Part shown: positions 17,861-27,600 of the stretch, one piece after another
How the letters are laid out: every line of letters starts with the position of its first letter
How positions within the stretch are numbered: the first letter of the stretch is position 1
Origin: Bacteroidota bacterium
Lineage (GTDB): Bacteria; Bacteroidota; Bacteroidia; B-17B0; Aurantibacillaceae
Assembly (NCBI GenBank): GCA_016708845.1
Contig: JADJFB010000013.1
Location: 99,591 to 163,590 of the forward strand
Direction of reading: 5' to 3'
Length of the DNA stretch: 64,000 nucleotides
Notes under the pieces: model-generated
Database searches by the model: none
Told to the model about the DNA's origin: nothing
What the model saw: only the letters and a program-made list of their open reading frames with translations
Translations under genes and position numbers: made by a program

Positions 17861-20800
17861 TTATAAGACCTCAACTTCTTGCTCTTGAATGTATAATAGC
17901 AGTTTTTTTACGGAAGTATAACCCAGACTTAACAAGGCAAATTCGTAATCCTGCATTTGAGCATGGTATTTTTGAGCATTTTTCTTACCCGTTTTATAAT
18001 CAATTACAATAGCGTGGTTATTTGTAACTACTACTCTATCGGGTCGCAAAATTTCTCCTGTGGAGGTTAAAATTTCTAATTCATTTTTCACTTCAACACC
18101 TTTTTCAAAATAAGAAGCAATTGAATTGATAGAGACTAATTGCTTTATCTCTAACATCATTTTTTGAGATTCTTCTACCGTTATGTCGCCCGCTAATACA
18201 GCTTGCTCAATAACCGTTTCCACATCCTCTTTGGTTTTTATCTTGGATAAAATATAATGCACTAAAATTCCGTACTCGCGAGCTTTAGTGACTTCTTCAT
18301 TCGCATTATAAGTAGATGCGCCTTTTATCTGAATCACATCTGGATTTTGATTAAAGTTTAAATCCTTAATTTGCAATTGCTCTAAGCCTACTTTATGATG
18401 CTTACCTGCTAATTTTTTAGTTAATGAACCAAACTCTAAAATATGATTAGCTGAATCAAATTGGGTTTGTGTATTTGCAAAATCAGATAACCAAGTATGG
18501 CAATTTTTAGCGCTCTTCTTTTTTAATTGTGGAGAAATAATATGTAATCTATCAACAGCTCTGGTAAAATCAACATACAACATATTTAAACTATCTAAGG
18601 TTTGCTGCTGACGTTCTCTTTCGGCAAGAGGCTTATAAATCGTATCGTCGGCCGCTTTAGTGGTATTAATTAACGCCACTGGTAAATCAATTTCGTCTTC
18701 ATTTAAACCAACCCAAATAGATTGTGTTTTTTCGATGTCCCATGCTAAATAGGGAGTTATAACTACAGGAAACTCTAGGCCTTTAGAAGCATGAATGGTC
18801 ATAATATTTACGGCATTAATTCCTTCAGGAATTATTACTGATGCTTTCTCTGCACGACGATTCCACCAATCTAAAAACAAAGTGGTGTTAGATGTGTTGC
18901 CCTGTAAAAAACCTAACACCTCATCTAAGAAAAAACGAACGTATTGAGGATTGCTTTCGTTTAATTTTAAAGTGTTGACTATCTCTAAACAACCATCAAA
19001 TAAATTAGAAGCAGTTAATTTTAAAATATCAACTGATAAATGGCATTCATTTAAAATATGAAATAATATTTTTGTTTTGGAGACATTTAATTCTCTTAAA
19101 AACAAAATGTATTGTGCTTCGCTACAAAACTGATGTTCGTATAAATAATTAATGACCACAGAAGCGGATACTAAATCTTTTTGATTGGAAATATATTTTA
19201 AGAAAGACAAAATAACCGTTACTTCTTTTGAATGTCCTAGTAATAAAGAATCAGCGGATACAACAGGAATACCATTTTCAATTAAAAAATTAGCAACGGT
19301 GTTTCCGTGTCGGTTTTGACGAATGATAATACACACATCGCTGTAACTGTAGCCATCAACAATTGCTTGTTTTATGTGGTTTAAAATAAAACGTGTGTTC
19401 ACCGTATCGGCATCACCTTCTCCTAATTCTGGGAAATCAATACTTACGTAGCCTAACTCCTCCGTTTTGTGCAATTGTTTTTGTTGATGGTATATTTTTT
19501 TTAAATCTTCGTTTAATACCGTATTAGATAAATACTCAAATAATGTATTATTAAATTTGACAATCGCACTTTCGCTTCTAAAATTGGTATCTAACACCCT
19601 GCCTTCAAAATTTCGAATTAATGACTCCTCTCTTTCAATTAATAAATCGTTTTTATCTATAGCATTCACATTAGGCAAATTCACAAACTGTTCCACATCT
19701 GCATTTCGCCAACGATAAATGGATTGTTTGCCATCACCTACAATTAAATTCAAATGTCCGTTACCTAAGGAGTTATCAATCAAAGGCAACATGTTTTGCC
19801 ATTGCATAGCTGATGTATCTTGAAACTCATCCAATAAAAAGTGTTTGTACTTATCTCCTAACCTTTCAAAAATAAAAGGCGTTGGTTCGTTATTAACAAC
19901 TTGAGAAATGCGTTCGTTGAATTCAGAAATAAATAAAATATTTTCATCGTTTTTATACTCATTCGTGAGCTTAGCCAGTTCATTAACTAAACCCATGGCG
20001 TAAATATTTTTGTAAATCAAACTAAAAGCATTGTAACGTTGCTCGTTTTTTTGCAAATAATCTAATACATCTTTGGCAATAGTTTCTAATTCTATTTTAA
20101 TAGTGTCAATTGCAGCTTTCTCATCAACACTAGCTTTTCCACCATGCCATTTTTCTTGCTCAAGTGTTTTAACTACGTTAGCTCCAAATAATTCAGTTTG
20201 CGAAGTCGTTTTTAAAGTTGCTAGTTTTACATAAAAATTATAAATACCCGAACCACCGCTTGCAAAAGCATTGGCGGTTAATTGCTTTTCGTTGATTATT
20301 TTTAGTGCTTTCTCACCATTCGACTTTAAATAGTTTTCAAATTCTTTGGTAATAGCTTTTAGTTGCTTTTTAATAACATCAAAATCTGAAATGGTTTTAT
20401 CGTTTAATTGATTAATTAAATCGCCCACACCTTCTTTATTAATTTCTTTAATAAAATCTATCAACGTTTGTTCAGGATCCCAATTTTTATTGTCTTCAAT
20501 TTGTGCCATCGAAAACTGAACTAAATAATCAGTAATCAATTTATCCTTCCCTAAATTATTAATGAGTGTTGAAATTACTTTTTTGAAAACGGCATCCGAA
20601 TCTGTTTCGATTTGAAAATTAATAGGCAATTTTAAATCTAAGGCAAAGGTTCGAATGATGCGATGTGTGAAGCTATCAATCGTTCCAATAGAAAAATCGG
20701 AGTAGTTATGTAAAACATCCGTGAGTACAATTTCTGCTCTTGTTTTTAAATCTTCTTTAGAAATGCTCAATTCCTTTGCGATTAAAGAGCTTAGCATATC

Positions 20801-21025
20801 ATTCGATTCTAAACTAATTTCTTTGAGTGCTTTAATAATTCGCCACTTCATTTCGGAAGCTGCTTTATTAGTAAAGGTAATTGCTAAAATGCTTTTGTAT
20901 GCTTTAGTCAAACTATGTTTTTCTACTAAAGCTAACTTCAAATATTCCTTAACTAAAGTAAAAGTTTTACCACTTCCAGCCGAAGATTTATAAACGATGA
21001 AATTATTTTGACTAGCAATTGACAT
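17861..21025 (-). CDS. AddA/RecB-like UvrD-family helicase-nuclease
   Basis: A 1054-residue superfamily 1A helicase with a fused nuclease. Helicase motifs are visible in order: Walker A SSAGSGKTFTL near residue 12, AITFTNKAASEMKWRI (Ia), LLDEFQDTSAMQW (Walker B), VGDGKQSIYRWRNAD (III), MTIHASKGLEFPVV (V) and LYVDFTRAVDRLH (VI). The C terminus carries a PD-(D/E)XK nuclease core, RPDRVV then VIDYKTGK. This is the architecture of AddA in AddAB-type recombination nucleases, which process double-strand ends for RecA. An AddB-type partner is not visible next to it. It starts in a divergent region containing a large inverted repeat. Confidence 0.88.
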   Translation of the reverse strand: MSIASQNNFIVYKSSAGSGKTFTLVKEYLKLALVEKHSLTKAYKSILAITFTNKAASEMKWRIIKALKEISLESNDMLSSLIAKELSISKEDLKTRAEIVLTDVLHNYSDFSIGTIDSFTHRIIRTFALDLKLPINFQIETDSDAVFKKVISTLINNLGKDKLITDYLVQFSMAQIEDNKNWDPEQTLIDFIKEINKEGVGDLINQLNDKTISDFDVIKKQLKAITKEFENYLKSNGEKALKIINEKQLTANAFASGGSGIYNFYVKLATLKTTSQTELFGANVVKTLEQEKWHGGKASVDEKAAIDTIKIELETIAKDVLDYLQKNEQRYNAFSLIYKNIYAMGLVNELAKLTNEYKNDENILFISEFNERISQVVNNEPTPFIFERLGDKYKHFLLDEFQDTSAMQWQNMLPLIDNSLGNGHLNLIVGDGKQSIYRWRNADVEQFVNLPNVNAIDKNDLLIEREESLIRNFEGRVLDTNFRSESAIVKFNNTLFEYLSNTVLNEDLKKIYHQQKQLHKTEELGYVSIDFPELGEGDADTVNTRFILNHIKQAIVDGYSYSDVCIIIRQNRHGNTVANFLIENGIPVVSADSLLLGHSKEVTVILSFLKYISNQKDLVSASVVINYLYEHQFCSEAQYILFLRELNVSKTKILFHILNECHLSVDILKLTASNLFDGCLEIVNTLKLNESNPQYVRFFLDEVLGFLQGNTSNTTLFLDWWNRRAEKASVIIPEGINAVNIMTIHASKGLEFPVVITPYLAWDIEKTQSIWVGLNEDEIDLPVALINTTKAADDTIYKPLAERERQQQTLDSLNMLYVDFTRAVDRLHIISPQLKKKSAKNCHTWLSDFANTQTQFDSANHILEFGSLTKKLAGKHHKVGLEQLQIKDLNFNQNPDVIQIKGASTYNANEEVTKAREYGILVHYILSKIKTKEDVETVIEQAVLAGDITVEESQKMMLEIKQLVSINSIASYFEKGVEVKNELEILTSTGEILRPDRVVVTNNHAIVIDYKTGKKNAQKYHAQMQDYEFALLSLGYTSVKKLLLYIQEQEVEVL

Positions 21026-21081
21026 ACAATCCGAAGATAGTTATTCTCATGCTAAAAAATTGATAATTAGATAAAAAATGT

Positions 21082-21221
21082 TTAACCACATAGACACTTA
21101 GAAATGGTAATGAATTTTGCAGTAATACAAAGCGCTTTACTTTACACATAGTAACTATGATAAAAGCGAAGCTCTATCTAATCCTTCAACATCAAAATTA
21201 CCTCTGTTTCTATGTGGTTAA
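21082..21221. repeat. intergenic inverted repeat with 12-bp arms
   Basis: ttaaccacatag (21082-21093) and ctatgtggttaa (21210-21221) are exact reverse complements about 116 bp apart. A smaller palindrome catag-taa-ctatg (21147-21159) sits between them. It occupies most of the 286-bp divergent gap between the helicase and the LEA-like gene. No gene was seen in the gap. Confidence 0.7.
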
Positions 21222-21311
21222 AAACACAAAATACTATAAAAATTAGTGTGTATATCTAGCATTTTAGTTTATTTGTAACTTATTAGTGAAATCGAATTAT
21301 AACCAATAGAA

Positions 21312-21761
21312 ATGAAGTTCAAATTATTTATAATCATCTCTTGCGCTTTTTTGTTTTCATGCAGAGAAGCAAAAGAAATAAAAGTGAAGAGCGTAGAAGG
21401 TTTTTATGTTAATAAATTAACTACGGAAAACATTGATGCTGAAATAAAAGTAAAAATTGATAATCCTAACAAGATGGGATTTTCAATTTATCCATCCGAA
21501 TTTGATGTAATTTTTAGTGGAATTAGATTAGGGAAGGCTAAATTGAGCAAGCGAGTGCATTTGAACGCCAATTCTGAAAAGGTGTATTCGTTTAAGCTTA
21601 ACTCAAAATTATCAGAATTAAACCCAATGGATATTCTAAGACTCTTGAATCTCGAAAATTTAGGTAAAATTGAAGTCAATGGAGATTTAAAAGTGGGGAA
21701 ATTCTATTTCAAGAAGAAATATCCAGTTAACTACACCGATAAAGTGAAAATATTTAACTAA
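21312..21761 (+). CDS. LEA type 2 (WHy-like) lipoprotein
   Basis: A 149-residue lipoprotein with signal KFKLFIIISCAFLFSC (lipobox FLFSC). The mature part has the LEA-2/WHy pattern: a beta domain with VKIDNPNKMGFSIYPSEFDV, the conserved N-P-N/hydrophobic segment seen in this family, and a C-terminal strand ending KKKYPVNY. LEA-2 domains in bacteria are usually anchored at the envelope and are linked to desiccation or membrane stress, but no direct role is known here. It precedes the sigma-like gene by 52 bp in the same direction, so co-transcription is possible. Confidence 0.75.
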   Translation: MKFKLFIIISCAFLFSCREAKEIKVKSVEGFYVNKLTTENIDAEIKVKIDNPNKMGFSIYPSEFDVIFSGIRLGKAKLSKRVHLNANSEKVYSFKLNSKLSELNPMDILRLLNLENLGKIEVNGDLKVGKFYFKKKYPVNYTDKVKIFN

Positions 21762-21813
21762 AACGTAACCATTTGTTCATTAATTGTGTATAAATTAGCC
21801 AGAAACCTAATTT

Positions 21814-22398
21814 ATGTCCCAAGCTGAACTCATATCGGCGTGTCTTAAAAACGATAAAACTGCTAAAAAACAGTTTTTCGAGACCTATTTTAGCAAATTA
21901 TCCTACATTTCCCTTCGTTATTCAAAAAATGCCGCGCAATCTGAACAAGTTGTATTGCATGGTTTTGCGCATGTTTTATCTATCATTGGTCAGTTTAAAT
22001 CGCAAAATACTTTATCTTTTGATGAATTCGTAAAAAAAGAATTTATCTCCTTTGTAGTAAAATATATTAAAAATATTCGAAACGAGTATTATGTAGCGAG
22101 CACCGTAAAAGCGGTAGAATATAAAGAAAAAACATACGATTTATTTTTAGATAGTAAATTCATTGATTTAAAGAATGTAGATCAAGAAGTATTGTTGAAA
22201 TCCATTCAAGAGTTAGTGCCTTCGCAACGATTAGTATTTAATTTACACGTGATTGATAATTATGCTTTATCAGAAGCATCTGAATTACTGGATACAAGCG
22301 AACAAAGTGTGAAATCGAATTTGGAGAAAGCAAGATTTAATTTACAAAAAACGATTGAAAAAAACATAAAATTAAGTAACAATGAGCAGCCAGTTTAG
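21814..22398 (+). CDS. ECF-type RNA polymerase sigma-like factor
   Basis: A 194-residue protein arranged like an extracytoplasmic-function sigma factor. A region-2-like helical segment (KKQFFETYFSKLSYISLRYS) and a region-4-like C-terminal helix-turn-helix (LVFNLHVIDNYALSEASELL, then EQSVKSNLEKARFNLQ) are visible. Region 2 is divergent, so DNA melting ability is uncertain. Its stop overlaps by 17 bp the start of a membrane protein with a basic N-terminal cytoplasmic part, the usual sigma/anti-sigma arrangement. Expected to bind core polymerase and respond to an envelope signal through that partner. Confidence 0.75.
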   Translation: MSQAELISACLKNDKTAKKQFFETYFSKLSYISLRYSKNAAQSEQVVLHGFAHVLSIIGQFKSQNTLSFDEFVKKEFISFVVKYIKNIRNEYYVASTVKAVEYKEKTYDLFLDSKFIDLKNVDQEVLLKSIQELVPSQRLVFNLHVIDNYALSEASELLDTSEQSVKSNLEKARFNLQKTIEKNIKLSNNEQPV

Positions 22399-23071
22399 TT
22401 ACGAATTAGATGAACGTCAAATCAGATTGATGATGCAGGATGCTGAGTTAGATTATAACGAAGCTATGTGGCATAAATTTGATGAAATGTCGGTTACTCA
22501 AGCTCGAACTAGCGCAAATATTGGCAATTATATTCCATCTGTAAATTTTGGTATTAGTCGTTCGATTATTGTACCAGTTATATTTATTGTGTTAATTGGT
22601 GGCTTATCGGCCATGTTATTTAGCTTTGTTGACTTTAAAAAGAAAGAAGCCATTGATAAAGAAATTCCTTATGTGGCAAAAATTGAACCTTCAAAGCAAC
22701 CAGAAGTATCTTCAACGCCAATTATTAAAACTAAATCTGTTGCTACACCAAGCATCACTGCTGCCAAACCTGTTTTAGATACAACTGCAATTCCAGTTAT
22801 TACAAATTCACTAAACGTGGAAGTAGAAACTGTGACTAAAAAAGAGGAACCAGTTAAGATTATTGAAACAAAACCAGGCTCCACAGACTTCGACAAGCTC
22901 AGTCAGCGAAGTAACCAAGCTGTAAATGCTTCTTCGGAACCGAAAAAGGAAACGGTTATTATTCCTCACAAAAAGAAAAAGAAAATTAAAACTGAGGTAT
23001 TGCCAACCATTAATGCTACTGCTCCAAATTTGAATGAAGGTGCTATTGAACCTGAACTAGATTTAAAATAG
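22382..23071 (+). CDS. single-pass membrane protein, candidate anti-sigma partner
   Basis: A 229-residue protein. The N-terminal ~60 residues are cytoplasmic and acidic (LDERQIRLMMQDAELDYNEA). One transmembrane helix follows (about 62-80, IIVPVIFIVLIGGLSAMLFS), then a long low-complexity, Pro/Thr/Lys-rich periplasmic tail with a KKKKKIKTE cluster. The position, overlapping the sigma gene by 17 bp, and the topology fit an anti-sigma regulator. No zinc-binding HxxxCxxC motif is present, so the assignment is by context only. It ends one base before the convergent T9SS gene. Confidence 0.6.
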   Translation: MSSQFSYELDERQIRLMMQDAELDYNEAMWHKFDEMSVTQARTSANIGNYIPSVNFGISRSIIVPVIFIVLIGGLSAMLFSFVDFKKKEAIDKEIPYVAKIEPSKQPEVSSTPIIKTKSVATPSITAAKPVLDTTAIPVITNSLNVEVETVTKKEEPVKIIETKPGSTDFDKLSQRSNQAVNASSEPKKETVIIPHKKKKKIKTEVLPTINATAPNLNEGAIEPELDLK

Positions 23072-23072
23072 A

Positions 23073-24323
23073 TTACTCCTTTATTAATTTTTGTTTTCCA
23101 ATTACTTTTCCATCAGCTACCATTGTTACTAAATACATACCAGATGTTAAGTTGTTGATAATAATGATTTCTAAATTATCTTTTACGGCTTGGGTAATCA
23201 CTACTTTACCTGTTATATCATACATGATCATTTGTATTCCTTTGGAAACGTCTTCTGTAACAAATTGTACGGTTACACTTTGGTTAGTAGGGTTAGGATA
23301 TAGTTTAAAAAATGGCACTTGATTTTCAACCTTAACAACGCTGGTACCAAAACCATCAGCACACATTTGCATAAAACAACCGTTAGTATCAGCTTTTATT
23401 AGCCAGTTACGGTCATCGAATGTAGTAATTACAGTTCCTGAATACACTGCTGGATCAGTACGTCCAACGCAAATAAACCCATTATTTATTGGAAGTAAAT
23501 TGAGCAAACTTGAAAACTTAGATATTGTATCATGAAAAGTTTCCTGATAATTTAGGCTATCGCCATATTGATTAGTTACCAATAAACTAGCTACATAAGG
23601 GCTTGGTTGCTGAGCATTAGGTCTTACGGCCCAACCACCTGAATATAATTTTTTAGAAGGCGATTCACATATACCCCATAACTGTACTTCATTACGCAAG
23701 TTAGCATAGGTTTTTTCCCAAATAGGATTGCCATTATTTTTATTGATTTTTTTAATATACTGTTTAGTAAATAATGCGCCTGTTGGTGGAAAAGTTTGAC
23801 TAATACCCAAACCTCCCGTATATATCAAATTGCTATCGGATGTTTCTATCAAATCACCTAATAAATCACGATAAGGTGTGCTATAAACAGTCTCCCATTT
23901 CAAGTTATATAAAGAATCATAATAACTAACTTTTATATCTGAATATCCGGCAGAAGGAAAATCGACACACTCTTCAAAACCTGCGTAACCTTTATTTTTT
24001 GTAGCTATAAATTTTTTAAATCCTCCATAAAACGTTGAATTCTGGTATGTTCGACGCCACAATTCATTACCATCAAAATCTATTTTTAAAATAAAAGCGT
24101 CTGCTTTAACATCATATAATCTACTAGCACCGTAAACTAAAAACCCATCACTTTGTTTAATAGCACCAGTTAAGTAGAGTGATGAATCTCCTACATTGTG
24201 ATACTCCTTATGCCAGAGAGTATCTAAATTTTTATTTAACTTAAAAATTAACCCATTGCACAATCCGTTAGTTGCCCAATTATGTGCCATTGTGGTAAAC
24301 ACAAATACACTACTATCTGGCAA
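23073..24323 (-). CDS. T9SS-secreted protein, C-terminal fragment with type A sorting domain (frameshifted)
   Basis: Downstream part of a secreted protein interrupted near 24331-24342. It shows repeated segments with D-G-x-L-x-x-G and W-x-x-T-Y/Y-x-N spacing (KIDFDGNELWRRTYQNS), which resemble a delta-60 or beta-propeller-like repeat. No catalytic motif is recognised. The C terminus is a type A sorting domain, FKLYPNPTNQSVTVQFV to GKQKLIKE, almost identical to that of the metalloprotease gene 1.5 kb away. The first in-frame start codon is TTG, but the open frame extends upstream to the shift point, where reading SSSINLPDSS restores continuity. Confidence 0.72.
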   Translation of the reverse strand: MPDSSVFVFTTMAHNWATNGLCNGLIFKLNKNLDTLWHKEYHNVGDSSLYLTGAIKQSDGFLVYGASRLYDVKADAFILKIDFDGNELWRRTYQNSTFYGGFKKFIATKNKGYAGFEECVDFPSAGYSDIKVSYYDSLYNLKWETVYSTPYRDLLGDLIETSDSNLIYTGGLGISQTFPPTGALFTKQYIKKINKNNGNPIWEKTYANLRNEVQLWGICESPSKKLYSGGWAVRPNAQQPSPYVASLLVTNQYGDSLNYQETFHDTISKFSSLLNLLPINNGFICVGRTDPAVYSGTVITTFDDRNWLIKADTNGCFMQMCADGFGTSVVKVENQVPFFKLYPNPTNQSVTVQFVTEDVSKGIQMIMYDITGKVVITQAVKDNLEIIIINNLTSGMYLVTMVADGKVIGKQKLIKE

Positions 24324-24625
24324 ATTAATACTAGAGGAGGATTATTATTATAAAATAAAAGCCCATCACTTGGTAAAAGCTTTAGAAATTTATTTTTAAC
24401 TAAATTAAAATTGGAATCGTATAATTCTATATTTAAAAAAGGAATAGTATCAATTCTAACTACATTGTGAGAGACTAAATAATCATCAAAATAATTAACA
24501 ATAGACTGACTTTGCGTTTGATAAGGATAATAACTACTTGTGGTGCTAAAAAAATTTGGCGCTAATTTTTGTGCCTTTGCTTTAAAGCAAAAAAAAATAA
24601 ATATGATATAAAAATAACGCATCAT
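24248..24625 (-). CDS. N-terminal fragment of the same T9SS protein
   Basis: Supplies the signal peptide (RYFYIIFIFFCFKAKAQ) and about 80 genuine residues (TTSSYYPYQTQSQSIVNYFD and following). Beyond NNNPP, at about 24340, it runs out of frame into a tail ending LTDCAMG. The combined product would be about 515 residues. The gene lies downstream of the metalloprotease and is separated from it by a strong terminator, so it probably has its own promoter. Confidence 0.65.
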   Translation of the reverse strand: MMRYFYIIFIFFCFKAKAQKLAPNFFSTTSSYYPYQTQSQSIVNYFDDYLVSHNVVRIDTIPFLNIELYDSNFNLVKNKFLKLLPSDGLLFYNNNPPLVLICQIVVYLCLPQWHIIGQLTDCAMG

Positions 24626-24640
24626 TTTTTTAAATTAAAA

Positions 24641-24667
24641 AAGGAGCAATACTTTATATTGCTCCTT
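24641..24667 (-). terminator. terminator of the metalloprotease gene
   Basis: aaggagcaata (24641-24651) and tattgctcctt (24657-24667) form an 11-bp perfect stem with a 5-nt loop, 9 bp past the stop. Confidence 0.8.
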
Positions 24668-24675
24668 AAATTAAA

Positions 24676-27600
24676 TTATTCTTTTATCAATTTTTGTTTA
24701 CCAATTACTTTACCATCGGATACCATAGTTACTAAGTAAATCCCTGATGTTAAATGATTGATATTAATGATTTCTAAATTATCATTAATAGTTTGCGAAA
24801 TGACTACCTTACCTGTTATATCATACACTATCATTTGCTTACTACTATAAGCCTCTTCTGCAATGAATTGCACCGTTACACTTTGGTTAGCAGGATTTGG
24901 GTACAGTTTAAATAAACTTACACTTTGCGTTACCTCAATTGCATTATCCGCATTATTCATCATACGATTACTATTACCACCAACGTTTGGTAAACTAAGG
25001 TACTCATAATAATTGGTATTAAAAACAAATTTTAAGATAGCCTCGGCATTTACAGATGCTGCATTACTTGTGTTGCCTGCCATTTGCTCAAGCGTTTTTC
25101 TAAAAGTACCATCTTTTTTTATATCAGTAATGTTTTTGTTTTGTTGCTTTAAGTCTAATATTAATGCTTGTAGCTGGCAAAAATCATTTAAAAGACCATT
25201 TCCATTATTCTTTATTGTATTTAATAATGCAGATGCCTGAGTCAATTTATCGAAAGCAATATATGCTGCCAATAGTTTTTGATTGGCTAAATATCGGTTA
25301 TCAGCATCCATTAGATCAATGATACTATCTGCACTCCAACCATTTACACTATCGGCCATCAATTGCCTGATGGTTTCATCAATTATAAAGCCCTTTGCTT
25401 GTTTTAAATCACTTACTTGGGCTTGCAGTTTTACCAATTGGTTAATAGTTGTTACGCTTTGCTGATTATTCAATTGATTCATTATACCATTTGGTAAATT
25501 ACGGTTTAAAATAACCTGCCACACATCCTCGCTCACTGGTTTATTTTTATCATGTATTTCTTTTACATGACCCGGTGGCGTGCTCGTTTTTGCAAAGTAA
25601 GCCATCAAAACTGCATCACTTAAATAAGGGCTCTTGCTTTCCAATAAATTTTTTAGGTTACCGGGGCTTTGGCTATTAATAGCAGTTAATAAAGTTTGAG
25701 TATTACCACCATCAACCATTGCTAATAAGGCACTAACGCTGGCTGTTGTAATAACAATAGTTTGTTTAGCAGCAGCTACAGATTTATGCGAAAACGTGCC
25801 GCCGCCAGAACTGCCGCCAAAAACAACTGGACACATTGCATTCACATCATAAGAGCTTGCGATAGGTGGCTTTACAAGTAACGAAGTACTATAATACAAA
25901 GGCTTTGTTAGGTTAGCTGGTGCTGGGTTAAAAAAGTAATTAAAGGTATTAGCTAAGTTACTCGAAGGGTAGCAACCAGGCCCCTTATCTAAAAAATCGT
26001 TTTTAATACAAGTAGTAAGTGGGGTTGCATTATGCGAAAATAAATTATTAGCACCTAGCGCAGTGCTTCCTTGCATTACATTAATTTTACCAAAAGTAAA
26101 AGAAATTGCTCCCATATTTATATCTGTTTGATTTAAGCCTACAGATCCTTGTCCATAGCTATTACATAGTATACTTAAACCATCACCAATATTTGTTCCT
26201 TGATTATCGCCATATACCGTTGTGCCAACGTTTACGTTATTCATCGTATTACGGTATAATCTATTTGTAACTGCATTTGAACCGTTAATGCAAATACCAG
26301 TTGCTAAATTTGTATTATAAGTTCCATTAGTTGATTTAATAATGTTATTTGAAACATCGTAACCAGATGAATAATTAGAATAAATACCGTAAGGCAAATA
26401 TTGCTGTGATGAAAAACCTGCACCAACATTGATGCGGTTATTTGTTACTGATGTATTTAATGAGCCTTCAAAATAAACTGCGCGATTACAGTTCACAAAA
26501 TCATTATCGTTAATTCTAACAGCAGAAGCAGGTAAAGCATTAGAGACATAAATACCATAATTCAAGTTCGTAAAAGTTGATGGATTATTAGTTGAATAGT
26601 TTGTGCAGCCATTAACGCCGTATGCTGAACAAACTTTGTACCTATCAATATAATAACTCGCATCAATACTATAAATACCTACACCTTTATCTTGAATCGA
26701 AGGAACTGAAGTTACAGTATTTTTATAGGTATTACCATAAAACTTAACGCCATCTACTTCCCATAAACTTATAAATGTATTTGGGTAAGGTTGTGCAGGG
26801 TCTTTACGAATACTGTTAGTTTCAAATATTGAATTATTGATGTACCCAATATTGTCAATTCTGTTACCATTTGTTGGGATAAAATTATGGTATGCCATGT
26901 ACTGAATTGCACGCCAGCAATTAATAAATTTAGCATTATCACATCTAATGATACCTCCTGCTCCAGTCCAATCAATACTACCAGCATTATCGTATTTTGC
27001 TGTTGTAATACCTTCATCGGCTGAATTAATTGTTCCCTGATTAATAATATTTACAATACCATGATCAACACTTAATCCGTTGGTAGCTATAAATTGTCTT
27101 TTATTTGCTGTGCCCCATACTTCTATACCCTGCCAATTTGTGCCCCAAGGATAAACTTCTCCGCCGTCAATAATTAATCTGGCTCCTCGTTCAACTATTA
27201 TTTTACCATGATTAGCCATACCAACTTTGCATTTAATAGTTAATGTAGCACCAGGCTTCACAACAATATCATTATACATTTGAATATCAAAATCCCACAC
27301 CTCATTACTTGTAATCAACCAAGGATTCACAGCATCAGAATTCATTTCTTTTACAAAAAACCTTACGTCGTTATTTGTGTTTAAATGCAAATTACGATGA
27401 ATACGACCTTGTTGTAACTCAGAGATCCAATCTGAAAAACCACCACTCATAAGATTATTACTTGATAAAGTATTGCATGAGGTACCATTTCCAACATTTG
27501 GATTATCTTCAGGGCATGTAGCGCATCCTAACCATGTACTTTGACATGCTGCAGAGCATGCTCCATTATTTACAGGAAATACATCGCATAAAAAATCTGG

